64,000 nucleotides of DNA from assembly GCF_033807575.1 (NCBI RefSeq), contig NC_084723.1:1555247-1619246 (forward strand), in the 5' to 3' direction. Origin of the DNA: Cydia pomonella (lineage: Eukaryota > Arthropoda > Insecta > Lepidoptera > Tortricidae). Each line of letters starts with the position of its first letter. The first letter of the stretch is position 1. Position numbers and translations under genes: made by a program. Shown one piece after another: positions 39,301-53,900 of this stretch. The notes beneath the pieces are model-generated. The model was not told where the DNA came from, made no database searches, and worked only from the letters and a program-made list of their open reading frames with translations.

Positions 39301-42300
39301 ATTGGGGTCGCAGTCTACGAAGAAACGGTGTGGGCGCCTTCCCGAAGAACTATGTACAGTTGAGGGAATGTGAAGTAGAGAGGTAAGTCTATTTATCCTA
39401 ATAGGTCAAGAGCGAGACAAAAGTGTATAGGTATATTAGATAGACATGAAAGGATAAGAAAGCTCGTGTCACACCCCAACACGCGTTGATAGAATCTTTT
39501 TTGAAATTGAATTTTCGTTTTGTTTTAAAATCGAACTAAATAAAATCTGTTCTACTTAAATATTATTACTAATATTTTGATCGCAGGCGTAGCAGTATAA
39601 TAATTTTTTTTTTATACTACGTCGGTGGCAAACAAGCATACGGCCTGCCTGATGGTAAGCAGTATCCGTAGCCTATGTACGCCTGCAACTCCAGCGACAC
39701 ATCTACCAGCGAAACATGCGAATACGAAAGCTCGGTGTGAATCATTCGGCACGCGCTATCAAAGGTCGTTCAACTTTAATCTCTTTACATTATAAACTCC
39801 TACACTTTGACAATTGTCGACGACCGGTCTGGCCTAGTGGGTAGTGACCCTGCCTACGAAGCCGATGGTCCCGGGTTCAAATCCTGGTAAGGGCATTTAT
39901 TCGTGTGATGAGCATGGATATTTGTTCCTGAATCATGGGTGTTTTCTATGTATTTAAGTATTTATAAATATTTATATATTATATATATTGTTGTCTAAGT
40001 ACCCTCAACACAAGCCTTATTGAGCTTACTGTGGGACTTAGTCAATTTGTGTAAAAATGTCCTATAATATTTATTATTATTTATTAATTATTACGATATT
40101 CATTATACCATTGTGTTTTTTTTAATATTTCAAATTCAATCATTTATTTCAGAAATATGTCCATAGTTGTAAGTAACATAAAGTTTACTTAGAAGTCTTA
40201 GAACTAGTGTTAGTATAACTACATATGTATATAGATTACATTGAAACAATGATCAAATATAACCCCGTGAGCAATGTAAAATTGTATAGTTTTTTTTTAA
40301 TACTACGTCGGTGGCAAACAAGCATACGGCCTGCCTGATGGTAAGCAGTCTCCGTAGCCTATGTACACCTGCAACTCCAGAGGAGTTACATGCGCGTTGC
40401 CGACCCTAACCCCACCCCCCTCGTTGAGCTCTGGCAACCTTTACTCACCGGCAGGAACACAACACTATGAGTAGGGTCAAGTGTTATTTGGCTGCGGTTT
40501 TCTGTAAGGTGGAGGTACTTCCCCAGTTGGGCTCTGCTCTAGATCTGGAATGGCATCTGCTGTGCTGTGCCCTACCACACAAGGCGAGATGACATTCACA
40601 TTGCCCATACCTCTCTTTTGGACGTAGTTTAAGGACATACCCGGTCCAAAGGACATACCCGGGTCCGTTTTTGCTCTATGATGTCATTTTTTCAAAACTT
40701 TCATTACGTTTCTGACGCAATTTTCTAATCGGAAAGCAAAGATAAAAGAGCGTTTCAATCTATAACTATAACTCTGATAACAATATTGATCATCTAAAAT
40801 ATCTGGGAGACTGAGCTTTACTCGGAAAACATATAAAAACTCATAAATGCGCGTTTACCCAGAGATAAGACCTAGCTAGATCGATTTTTCGCCCCCGAAA
40901 ACCCTCATATAGCAAATTTCATTGAAATCGTTAGGTTTAAAGGTACGGCCACGTCTGAAAATATCGATACGGACAACGTGCCAAAAATATGTATATACTA
41001 CCCTAATATATGGGCCATAAGGTCGTGTATACATATTTTTGTCGCTTAGATCGTGACGATGTTTTCAGACGTGACTGTACCTATAACATAAGATAAGATG
41101 ATTGTATTGAAACGTCAGGTGTCAAAATTTACTTCTAGCAGGCAACTTAGAACATAAACAACTCGACAACATAGTCTCAACTCTATAATAATTATCGTCT
41201 AACACTATAAATAGTCGGCCCAGTGCCCTCCTCTATCGGCAATTGAAAGTGACAAATTTTAGGTCACGACTTAGCCCCGATGTTTCGGGTTAATAGTTTA
41301 ATTGTTCGTGATAACATGCATTCTAATGAGATAATGCCTATCGTTATTTTGTGATACGGTTTGTATTCAAAATTTCCCATATATTTTATGTGTTCTATAA
41401 TATTTATTAACTTAGTACAGAAATACTTTGTGTTATAAATCGTGTAGTTTTGATACGACCGCCATAATGAACTCACTTTCGTAGGTTAAAACCTACGAAA
41501 AAATATAAATATATTTATTTATTTATATATTTTTAAATTTAATAATAATTTAATTACTAAGGCGTAGGGATGTGACGACCCCATCGCCCGCTGGTTTTAC
41601 CAGTGCAATCAGTCAACGCAGGGCAGCTTGTGGCGAGCTGTTGGGGAGTAGCGACCTCACGTACCCGAGTGCTCCTGGGGAGTTCTGTTAGCCGCAAGGA
41701 GGGTGGGTGGGACAGGATTCTCTGCCTCTGGCTTGCCCTAGCCGGCCGGCCAGAGTGGAGTCGTTAGAGCTATAAGCTCCAGGGGTGGAAGTGAAAAATT
41801 GCATAAGAGCCGCTGGGTAGAAAGCGGCGTACACCTCTCGACACCCCTGAGCCGCTCACACCGGTGTTGCCCTTGAGCCATCCTAGATGTCGCTTTTTGT
41901 GGGGGCCCATCTTATGGGGGCGAGTCACCGTCTGCCGGAAATAAAATTGAATACCGTTTTATTAGGCAGGCGTCCGGTTTTTTATCCCATAGCCCAGTAT
42001 TTAGTCCATCGCTTTCACCCAATAGCCCAGTTCATTTTAGATTCCATCAACCCTCAAATAGTCCTTACACCCTGGCGGGTGCTGCCTCTGCGTGCGTCCC
42101 ATGACACGGGCAAGGGCAACATCCGCTAGGTGTACCCCTTACATTTCATTAAAGTGTCAAAAGGGCCTCTACTTGTTGGCTTCGGCTCCGCGCACGCCTC
42201 CCAAAGGTCCGGAGCACCATTGTTCCGTGATGGGAAAGACATTTAATTACAAACTCTTATTTTTAGATTAGTAGAGATATCATCCACAGCGCAGGCTTCG

Positions 42301-45300
42301 TCAAAAGCATAGATACAAAACAGAATCCGCAACAAACTTCGTCCAATCTACATAAGTGAAAATCCGCCACAGGCTTCGTCATTAATGTAGGTACAGCATA
42401 AAATCCGCAACAAGCTTTGTCCAAAAACCTAAAACTACCTACGATTCCCCGTTAATCCCCGAGACGAAACGTACGCGGCGCAAAAGTTCCAAAAATACTG
42501 AAAAAAAAAATGGACGACTTTTATTTTTTCATATAAAATAATTCAGCAAGCAATGTATCACCACTTTGTTTTAACTTAAAACGTCACATTTAATGATGCG
42601 ATATCACAACTATCATAAGTGACCATGATTGTTCGAAATGCATTGCCGCTCGAAAAAAATTCAAAATTAATAATGCTCATCTTAAGACCAAAATTAAAAA
42701 ATCTTTCAGAATTGTTTTATAGCACTAAAACCTACGTCTAGTTTAAGTTTGAGGTTATATCAAAATAACATACTGTATAGGTTCATAATATTATAGATGG
42801 CGCCAGCATAAGTTTTACTTGTCTCTAGTTTTGTTATATGAAATTTGGCTTGCAGCATCGGCATCAAGGCCATAAAATAAATAAATAAAATAAGAATTTG
42901 AAACTTCGTTTTGTTGACGTTGTTGAAGCATAAGTTTCATATGCTGACCCATTTGCAAAATACTTCGACCCAGTTGAGGGCCTTTTTAACCCTTTGAACG
43001 CCTATCATCTGCGGCACGTTAACGTGAACCTTGGTGGAATACACGAAAGATTGGACTGTAGCTGCGTCTTTGGTGCTCAAACAGTTATTTCCCTTAAAAA
43101 TACTGTATAGTGCGTTCACAATTAGCAACTTTTGTTACAGAGTCGGCGAAACAGTGGTTGCCTCCGCCGGCGGTTCAGGCGTAGTGCACGATATAGCTCT
43201 CACATTGAGAGATTGGTTACAGCATTGGAAGAAACTTTACACGGTAAGTGCGACCTGTATGAAGCTCTTAAACTTTCCTTACATTTTTTTTATTGACGTG
43301 ACGTGACTTTGGCATAAAGGATCGGCCACACCGCTGCTCAAAATACGGTGACGGTGCGGAATCGCAGTGACGTGCCGTAAGCGTCACGAACTTCCCTTAC
43401 AAAAATTTTACTTATGTTACTTTGGCATAAAGGATCGGCCACACTGCTGCTCAAAATACGGTGACGGTACGGAATCGTAGTGACGTGCCGTAAGCGTCAC
43501 GATTTAATGGCATGCCCTCCACACTGCTTCTTAAGATCCTGAAAAAAAAACCGATTATATCGATATAATCGTGACTCGTCACCACAGAATAAGTAATAGT
43601 ACTACCGTACAGAAAAGAAATTTTCTACAAAATCGAAGTTTAACAGCGATTCAGGGACGAATCAAGCTGTCCCTTTTTTATGTATGTTACTATCCCTTTC
43701 GGCTATTTAGGATTGTCAAAATTCAAATCATCATATCTTATCTCTGTTCCCACACGCAAAGGGACGTCAAGTTGCGTCAACCCTAATAATTGCTCGCAGC
43801 AATGCTAAGCCACTGCGACTCCGTACCATCACCGTATTTTGAGCAGTGGTGTGGCCGATCCTTAATTTCTCTTTCTGCCATATCATGGATGACATGAGTG
43901 TATTGGATAAAAAATGTACACCTTGCTTTAAAAGTTGATAAGCGCAACCAAGAATAGTTATTTCTTTTACAAGGGGGCAAAGTTGTTGTTTAACCGCTCG
44001 TGCTAATATTGATACCCGAGCAAGCGAAAGATTCCAAAATTGAACCACGAGCGTAGCGAGTGGTTCGAGAAGCGAATCTTGAGCGTTGCGAGGGTTTCAA
44101 TGCACGAGGGTTAAACAAACTTTGCCTCACAGTGAAACACAAAAATTTTCACCACATCAACACGAGGAAACTACTAACTATGAAATACCAAAAAATTCAA
44201 ATGAAATCAAATCCAAATGAAGGTAATAAAAAAACAATCATTCAAAATCATCATCAACTCAAAATTTGCATCTGATTACTTTGCCCCACATGTGGATAAA
44301 ATGCAACTTTCTCATTCGTTTTTGAATGATCAAGAGGGCCTTTACCAGTTGGTGTGGTGAAAAAATTAATTAATACGAAGTAACGGAATTAAACAAACAG
44401 ACTGCAGAACTAAGCTAGCCATTCGATAAGATCTTGGACACTTGTAAAGTTACGCTCCAATATATCGTGTAAAAAACGTGCTCTTGCACTGTAGGGTCAT
44501 TCTAATAAACGCATTAACGTTTAATATTCATCCTACAAAAAAAAAATGTTTTTAATTCCATTCGGCCGTTTTAAGAACCCTTTTTGCGTTAAAGGTATAA
44601 ATACTAAGTAATATTTCTTTAAACAAATGCGTCCCAGAGGTGCAGAGGACCTTTGTAATTTCGCGCCACGCCTTCCTATCATCAGCAACATCTTTAATCC
44701 CAAATTAGAACATATGCCTAAAATTATTATGCTTTAATTTCTATTTTAAAATTTTGTTTTTGAGATGCCGCTGTTAGATATTCATTATAATTATTATATT
44801 TTTGTTATTCATTAATAATATTCATCTATTTAATTGGTGACCGGTTTGGCCTAGTGGGTAGTGACCCTGCCTACGAAGCTGATGGTCCCGGGTTCAAATC
44901 CTGGTAAGGGCATGTATTCGTGTGATGAGCATGGATATTTGTTCCTGAGTCATGGGTGTTTTCTATGTCTTTAAGTATTTATAAATATTTATATATTATA
45001 TATATCGTTGTCTAAGTACCCTCAACAGAAGCCTTATTGAGCTTACTGTGGTACTTAGTCAATTTGTGTAATAATGTCCTATAATATTTATTATTAATTC
45101 CAGACATGCGATGAACGCTTCAAGTTCATGGAAGTAAGCATGCGAGCGCTGCTCGAACTGCGGGCGCAGGCAGCATCCGGCGCCCTGCCGCTCGACCAGC
45201 TGCGGCGGGTCGCGAGGACCGCCATCTTCACGATAGACAAGGGGAACAGGTAAATTGAGATATTTACCATAGACCCAAAGAAGATCTCCAACGAATCAAT

Positions 45301-48300
45301 GATTTGGTAAAGAAATAATGAATAGAATCAGGCGTTACTTCGCGGAAATCCATACTAATTAAAAGAAGAATATTACTTCCAGAGCCATCGCTCATCGAGG
45401 GGGGGCGGGTTTAGGCTCGGCAACGCGCATGTAACTCCTCTGGAGTTGCAGTCGTAAATAGGCTACGGAGACTGCTTACCATCAGGCGGGCCGTATGCTT
45501 GTTTGCCACCGACGTAGTATAAAAAAAAAGAAAAAAAAATCCCGCATCACGAGTCTCAGTGTCGAGTTTTGTACTTTTGGTGGTGGTTGTTTATACACCG
45601 TGTTTTTATTGAATTCCGTTAACTTCGAGGTATCGGTAAGTACGTTTAAGGAAACTAAATGGCATAGTTAATAAAAAAAAATGTTATTATTATAACTATT
45701 TTTATTTTTATTAAAAGTAATTAAATGTTGCATATAGGTTTGATGTAACACGGGAATTACATTTAACTCAACCAAACAATTGAAAACTGTGATATATCAA
45801 TGTCATTTCGAACATCGATCGTCCGAGATAGTACTTACGTTTAGTTGCAAATGTATGAACTCGAACTAAACACTAATCAATATGTAAACAGGCCTTAAGG
45901 CAAGTGCACACGCTCGTAAGGGCCTTATAAGATAAAAATGAATGATTGATTATATCCGAAATGTAGTTAATTAGAATACCGGGGTCTTTGAGAAAGTTAC
46001 TTAATTTAAGCTCAGGGATGCACCCTCGAAATAAACGAAAAAAAAACAAGGTGTATATTATTTGGGACTGACAAACGTGAAAGCGAAGTCAAAGTTGACC
46101 GTAAAAACTCGCCTTTGCTCGCTCTGCCGAGATCCGTAGACCGCGCCGGGCTGAATTATACCATGAAATACTCCTGCCAAACTACAGGAACATACTTAAG
46201 ATCAAAATACTTGGAATATAACTTGTGAGAGTGGTACCAGTTAGGTGCTTGAAAGTAACCATAGAATTGGCCACCAAAATGTAACTATATATCTTGTCAA
46301 CAGAGCATTGGATATGGAGCTGGCGGTCAGAAACGCCAACGGGCAACTAGTCAACCCTCTACACATGTCCACGTACAAACTCAACGCTTTACACGACGAA
46401 ACAAACGCCAAGATAGACAAAAATATGGTGAGCAAACTACTAATAATTTAGGACCATAATATAGGACCATCGGCTTCGTAGGCAGGGTCACTACCCACTA
46501 GGCCAGACCGGTCGTCAAAAACCTTTCTTAGGCAACTTAGCAAGCTTCGTTGCCTAAACACGGTACTCGACTGAAAAGCTCGCTATTATATCACGATTAT
46601 ATAAAATAATATTATAAAAATATACTTCTGCTTGTAGTAAAAGATACAAGTTTTCTGTAAGAGGGATTTCCATTCAGGTAAATTACAATTGGGTACTTGA
46701 CACATGTTGAATATTATAACAAAATTTAGTTAAATGGATAGAAAATGAGCCATCCATTATAAAAAAGTGGAATTGAAAAAATTATATTGAGATTATAAAT
46801 AAATACAAGGCTCAGAAATCTAAAAAAAAAAAAATTTTTTTTTTGTCTTTCAAAAATAGAAAAGTAAATGGTACCATTCGATTCCTTACATTTTATTGAA
46901 AAATAAGTTGTATGACAACTATACACATAAACGCAATAGTTCAGGGTCAAAATGGCAATTTCCTTGATCTTCCATACATTTAGGACAGACTTATATGATG
47001 TGACGTCACATCACCTTATCATTTTGTTAGAGGCGTGTCAATCGTCGAGTGCGAGCGTCAGACTTTAACTCTCATTTCTGATCTTTGTGTTGCTTAAATG
47101 CCAGAGTCCTATATAGACATTTGATCCTCAGGAAAATCAAGATAGTTTGACATTATTTACAAAAAACAGTCAAGTAGCCAATTGTGGTTCCATCAGAAAG
47201 TGTCCTAATGTTCCATGTGCATTAACCTCGTAAGGCCCAAGGTCCTACCTATAGGACTTATTCAGTTCGATTAAATTTAAATCATATTCAATTAGGACAG
47301 AGTTGCATTTATTTTGTTTCCTGCAATTTTCAAACAATATAAAATCAACTGTATTCCGTGCACTATAGGTTCAAATTCCAGTGGCAAATTTTGGAGTTTT
47401 CATTTCTATGGCTGGGCCTTAAGAGGTTAAGACCCTTCTCTGATGGAAAGGCACAATAGGGTTGTTTCCATTTTTTTCGAAACACTTGTATTAATTTTTA
47501 TATTAAGGCGCGGTGTATAGTAAAATGCGCTATGTTTAAATCGATATTTACAGGCTTGTACAAGGATTTCATCGATTATTTTCTAGTATGTATAACTTCA
47601 GTCTTTGAACTAGCCGTATGCTTGTCAGAAACACGATGGCTCATCTTTTTCTCGATAGATTTTTGCTTTGAAAATATGCTTAAAACTGTATTTATTTCGA
47701 TATTTTAGAAGTACTATGATGAATATCAATATGAAATTTACTTCATTCAATAGCTTTTAAGTAACTTTAACATTTTGCTTGTCAGTTTATCGATGCGTTA
47801 AATTTTTCATTCATAATTATGAATTCAACAATTTGTCTACTAAACGTTACCCTGCGCGGCAATACCGTCAGTACGCCAGTACGCCCGTGACCACTGTCAG
47901 CGTCGGACCTGTGCTAGTTTAGCGGACGTTACATAAAATGGATAATCACACTATAAATACACAAATATGTTATACACACAATGTTTTCATCACTCTTACG
48001 AAGAAAAAACTAATTTTTAAGCTAATTGATTCTTAAATACGGTGACATTTCAGACATCCATCCGTCATATTATCTTTTTTGACAAGTTTTACACACGCAT
48101 CTGTTCGGCATACAGCCACGATTAACCAAATGATGAAATGGTGCCTTGCACCCGAGTTAAACACTCTACTTTTCATTTTTAATACGAGGAAGGTAAAATA
48201 CATGTACATTTTAAAAAACACTGCTAAGTATAAAATTCAGTAGTACTTATTTCGTGAGGAGTACCTACTTTTAATTATCAATTTAGGTAAAATAATATTT

Positions 48301-50848
48301 TAAATGGCTATTACAGTAATAATCAAATTGAATACCTATTTTTAAACGTAAACAAATAAAATTAATCCGCTTGTTTCATTTATATAAGTCATTATATTGG
48401 AACAGCTTCATTTTTAACACATACAGGATGCAGGAGATATACTGGATTTAAATAGTGCTTAGTGAAAGGTACCATTTCACGTTTTTGTGGAAGTGCTCAA
48501 ATGGCTGTAATAGTTTATGTTATAAGTGTTGAATTTGTTTGGTATTTCTGGTTTATTAATTTTCATATGGTATACACTTAAGCTTTATTTACAACATTTA
48601 TCAACTATTTTATTTTGTAAGGTGAGCAGGAGTTATATTTACCCTTCAAATTCCATTCAAAATTTTGCAAGTACTCGGTTCGGAAGTTCGTATATATTTA
48701 TACCTCTCGCCAATATTTTTATTTCACTGGTTAATTATTCTGTAAATTCAAGAATGTCACTAAATTCCATTTTTGATAATGTTAAACATAAAGTCCTTTG
48801 TAAAAGTTTGGCATAATACTTTTATACCGTGCTATTTCTGTTTTGTATGAAATGAAAACTGGTGACATTTTATTTCTTTTTTCAAGTATAAATTTCGATG
48901 ACACTCTGCCGTCAATTTCAGGTCTCAGCCAATTTTACCTTCTTCTTTAAAACCTTGGACCTTGTTATGTCTTTGTGATATGCTTTTACTATTTTTCCTG
49001 CCAATACAAAATATAAGTGGAAAAATCGATCGAAAGTTTCGAAAAAAATATTTTCTTGATTTTTGCATTAGGGTGCTTATGTGTAATATGTATATATTAA
49101 AATAGTTTATTTTGAAATGAATCACTAGTCAAGGCCTATAGTATATCCCTTCAAGTGGCAGAAGCCAAAACGTAAAAAGTAGTCACGTGGCGGGCCCCGT
49201 CGGGTGTTCAGCGCGGATTTAGAGAATATTACAAATTCAACTATTTAAGCTTATCTATGTATAAAAGTATATATTGAAGCATATATCGTTAGAATAAGCA
49301 CTAAATACGCTATTCGAATAGAACAATTAAATTATTGTCTTCTTCTTCTTGGTCCCTCAATGCTGAGGATCGTGACATCATGTCCTTCTGTTGAAGTTGT
49401 CCTTGTTGTTGTTAAATTATTGTAATGTTTATGCATTTCGCCACATGCACCTAACTAATCAAACCTAGCAACAGTGACAGTTTTACAGTTTCCTTATTAA
49501 AAATGACTACCACCACAAAACAAAGTTATGACTGTAGGTAATTGTTAATTAATTTTCTACGTAGGGCTTAAAATTCAAAGGTTAAGTCATAAAAAGTGCC
49601 CGTGAGGAAACGGAATTTTTTTAACCACGTATTCCTGAGGTCATAAGAAGAATTTCATGTACAAATTTAAGTCAATTCCGCAAAAAAAAAATTGTTTATT
49701 TTTTTACTTTTTGTATGTTTTTAAACATATTAAGTTCATGTTCTTGGAAATTTTATGGATTAATATAAATTGGTACATTTTTTTTCGTAAAAATTAGTCT
49801 ATTCAAATGGTACCTTGTGACTTTGATATCTGTCAAGAAGGTAGTCTAGACTAGGTCCCAAAGTGGCGACTGGCGACATAGCCATCAAAAAGGCGTTATT
49901 CACTAAAACACACTTTTTATTATTATGCTTATGTTTTCAGTTATCTCAATACCAGCAAAAACATGCTACCTTTTTACGTTCACTTCCACAAATTACTTAG
50001 CTTTGCTAGTATTCTTCCTTTTTTCACTACTTGCCCGAAATTGACTTCTATTGCATTTTTAAGGTCAACTAAGTTTTGAATAGGTATCTATATATGATTT
50101 AAAGCAGACAGTTGTAAGTTTTGTCTGAATTAGTAAGTAATATTATTTCGACACAAAACGATTTGGTATCATTTTACTAGGTTCTCAATTTGCCGCGGTA
50201 TACTCTAGTATTATATATAATTATCAAATTTTTAATTTAAATCTTTATTTCGTAAAGACATAAGTATGTTACATGAGTAGGTAGGTATTTATGATAGAAT
50301 TTAACAATACTTATTACTTTAGGTTGCTACATTCGTTGCCGTCAACACTATAAATATATTCTTATGCGTAGGTATTAAGTAATAGATTACCATCGCGACA
50401 TCGAATGTATCAACATGAATTGAATAACCTTATAATTAGGTAACTAATGTTTTATCATTCTTAACAATCTGATTTGTGATTCATCACTTAAGTTGTCATT
50501 AACATCCTTTGCACTGAATGCTGACCTTTACCTCCCGTACTAGTTCTAAACTGTATCACGGTGAGGTAAGAATCGTCATCCATCTGCATGTGATATGAAC
50601 AACACAATATGGAAGTTGGAGTGTTACAATTATTCTACAAAAATGTATTAAATACTAAATATTTTATCAGTTATGTTACATTTTACCAGTTAAGTAATTT
50701 AACACAAAATTCTACGATGGTTGCTATCAGCTAAACTTAAACGTAAACAAGTAGTATATGCACAAGATGCAGATGAAAAGTGAAAAATGCTCAAACTAAT
50801 ATTGACAAAAAAAAATGTATTTTACTTATGTATCTATAATATCCACTG

Positions 50849-50905
<57 letters not shown>

Positions 50906-53900
50906 GTATATATGAATGAATGTTTCGTTAGCCATTTATTTTATTAACTGTTCCGTGTCTTCATAACTGAGGGTTTTCAAAAATGTATCTAACACCTTTC
51001 TACATTCATAATAACTCAGGTAACGTAATTGTACATGTTTACTAACACGATTATATACTTTAGGTGCAAGCACTTTATGAAATTTGCGAGAATATGCAGA
51101 CTTGCATGTAGGGATAGAATATACAAAATCACATCTGCGACGCATTGGAGAATAGTCAGGCTGTTTTTGATGCTGCATTAATATGAGAGCTCTTATATAA
51201 AGTTGCCTTATTGTGAGCACTGATGTATTACTATACAATGTTCTAGTAGGATATCTGAAATTCTTGAATATCATTACTTTCAGAACAGCGCGTTGGGCAC
51301 GTTCAAGCGTCATTATTCGAGTCCTAGCAGCTCCTCCCCACGCAGTGATGCAGTAAGATGCTATAGATTGGCAAAGTGCATAATATATAGTGGTTAGCAA
51401 CTTACTGTCGCATACATGTCTGAGGCTTTTAAAAATATAAATAAGCTTCCTTACTCTTGCAGTTATATTTAAGATATGTTTATTCCAGTTAAGGTTTTTA
51501 TCAAGTTCAATACCTAAGTATCTTATATTGTCCGTGTTTTCGATTTCAATACAAGTGCAGTCTGATAGACTTTGACAGATATGTGCTTTAATCGAAACTA
51601 TTCCAGGAGGAGGTTGGGTATTATTTCGCATGCTAAATGTAATACACTTAGTTTTTGATGAGTTCAAAGTAAGTAAATTATAATTTAGCCACTTAGTTAC
51701 ATGATCGAGACCCTCTTGGGCTGTTTTCTGAAGTTTAGGCCACGTATCATCTTGAAAGAGCAGAACTGTATCATCGGCGAATGTTACAGTTTGTCCCTTA
51801 TTAAGTGTAAGAAGGCAGAGTTCATTCAGGTAAATAAGGAAAAGAGTAGGCCCCAGAACACTACCTTGCGGTACACCATAGATGACATTTTCTTCCGCAC
51901 TGTAGTGTTCACCTACTCTGATTACTTGTTTTCTATTCGTTAAGTAATCACTCAAGAGCAAGAGAGGTTCACCACGTATACCTATCGTTTCCAACCTTTT
52001 GATAAGGACAGGGACAGAGACTGTATCGAAAGCTTTTTTCATATCAAGAAATATACCTAAAACTTTTTTATTATTATCAATGTGGTCAACAATATAAGAC
52101 GTTACAAGCCTAATGGCGTCTTCAGTTGATTTATTTGTTCTGAATCCATATTGATTGGCCGCAAGAATGTTATTTTTTTCAAGATATGATTTTAATCTCT
52201 TATTTATGAGTTTCTCAATTACTTTAGACACTGTCGGTAATAACGAAATTGGCCTGTAATTGGTAATACAGTCGCTGTCCCCCGACTTAAATATAGGTAT
52301 AACTACAGACTTTTTCAGGTCATCTGGAAACTTACCCTCCTGAAAACATAGGTTGCAAATAGTAGCTAAAGGTTTACTCAGGATATCTACACTCATTTTT
52401 AAGAAAAGTGATGAAATTCCATCCCAACCAGTGGCTGCGCTAGACTTTAAACTAAGAATAGTTTCCTTAACTTCCTGATCATCTGTAGGAATCATAAACA
52501 TGGAGCCATATGATGTAGTCGGGATTTTCATAGAATGAGCCCGTTCAGTTTCAGAAAGTTTGGATTTGTCAATTATTTCTGTAGCTAAGTCTTTACCGAT
52601 ATTAGTAAAATATTTGTTGGCGTAATTAACTGATTCTAGAGGGCTCGATCTCAAATTAAGTAAATGCATAGTTTTATCTGTATTATCAATCTTGCAAATG
52701 TTTTTAATAAGTGCCCACTGTTTTTTTAAATTACGAGTATTCGCATTGATTTGGGACCTAAGGTGGGCTCTTTTTACATTATTCAGAATATTATTACATG
52801 TATTACGGTATCTACGGTAAGTAATTTGATTAATGGCATTGTTAGGATCCTTTTTTAGCTTTAAGTGTAGTCGATCTCTATTTCTCATGCAGCGGACTAG
52901 ACCTGGGGTAATCCACGGTTTGATGGTGTGTTTACTACGAGATATAGTTCTATAATTAGTATATTTGTTTAATGTATTAGATATAAGAGAGATAAATGTA
53001 CTGGTAGCCTTATTAGCATCTTTGTGCATTAACAATTCAGGCCAGTTAATTGATTCGAGTTCCTTAATAGCAGCACTATAGTCTGTTTTTTTTATTTTGC
53101 GTAAAATAGCTTTAGGTGTCCGATGATTGGAAATAGAGACCATTACACAAGAGTGATCAGTTGTAGTAGTATCGCAGACTATTGTTGATATAGGTAGTCT
53201 TGATTTAATAAAACAATGATCAAGGCAATTGTTGAGTCTTGTTGGGAGGGTGTGCGCTGGCAGAAGTCCATTAATTGCAAGCATATCTAAGTAATCGGGT
53301 GCACGAGCATCCTGACTATCCGCCTTAACGTCGATATTAATATCTCCCAACACAATAACATTTTTATAACGTTTTAATTTATTCAGAATATTATCCAGCC
53401 CATTTATGAACTTATCTGTATTTTTAAAAGAAGGGGGCCTGTAAATTGAAACTATAGCATATTCCGAACCAAGTGTGGTAATAAGGCAATTAGCTTCTAT
53501 AGATTCCGTAGGTTCTAAAGTTATAAAAGGTATATTTTCTTTTAAATAGATAACTATACCATCATTCTGATTGAAATTTTGGTTAGTAGCAATCGGTTTA
53601 TAGTTTTGTAATTTTGGTAGTATGGAATTTTTGGACAACCAGCATTCCGTCAGTATGATTACTTCATAATCGATATTAAGTCTACTTAGGAGTACTTGCA
53701 AATCATCAAAATTTCGATTTATGCTGCGTATGTTCAATGTAAAAAGTTTTAACACATTTTTCGTATTCGGTAAAAGACTTTTGCATTGCTCCGGAATATT
53801 CACCACCATTGAGTTACCGATACTGACGCTTTCGTCAATATCGCTTGATAACCTTTCTATTTCAGACATTCGGATACTTTTTACTAAATTATCTGTATAA

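Noticed and set aside
43311..43503. Possible CRISPR-like direct repeats
   Set aside because: Two 80-base repeats plus an inverted copy; no regular short repeat-spacer array.
47455..47990. Complete AGGGTTGTTTCCA MITE in intron 5
   Set aside because: Only the left terminus is present; no matching right end found.
48526..48816. 96-codon + strand frame in intron 5
   Set aside because: AT-rich, hydrophobic low-complexity translation, no support.
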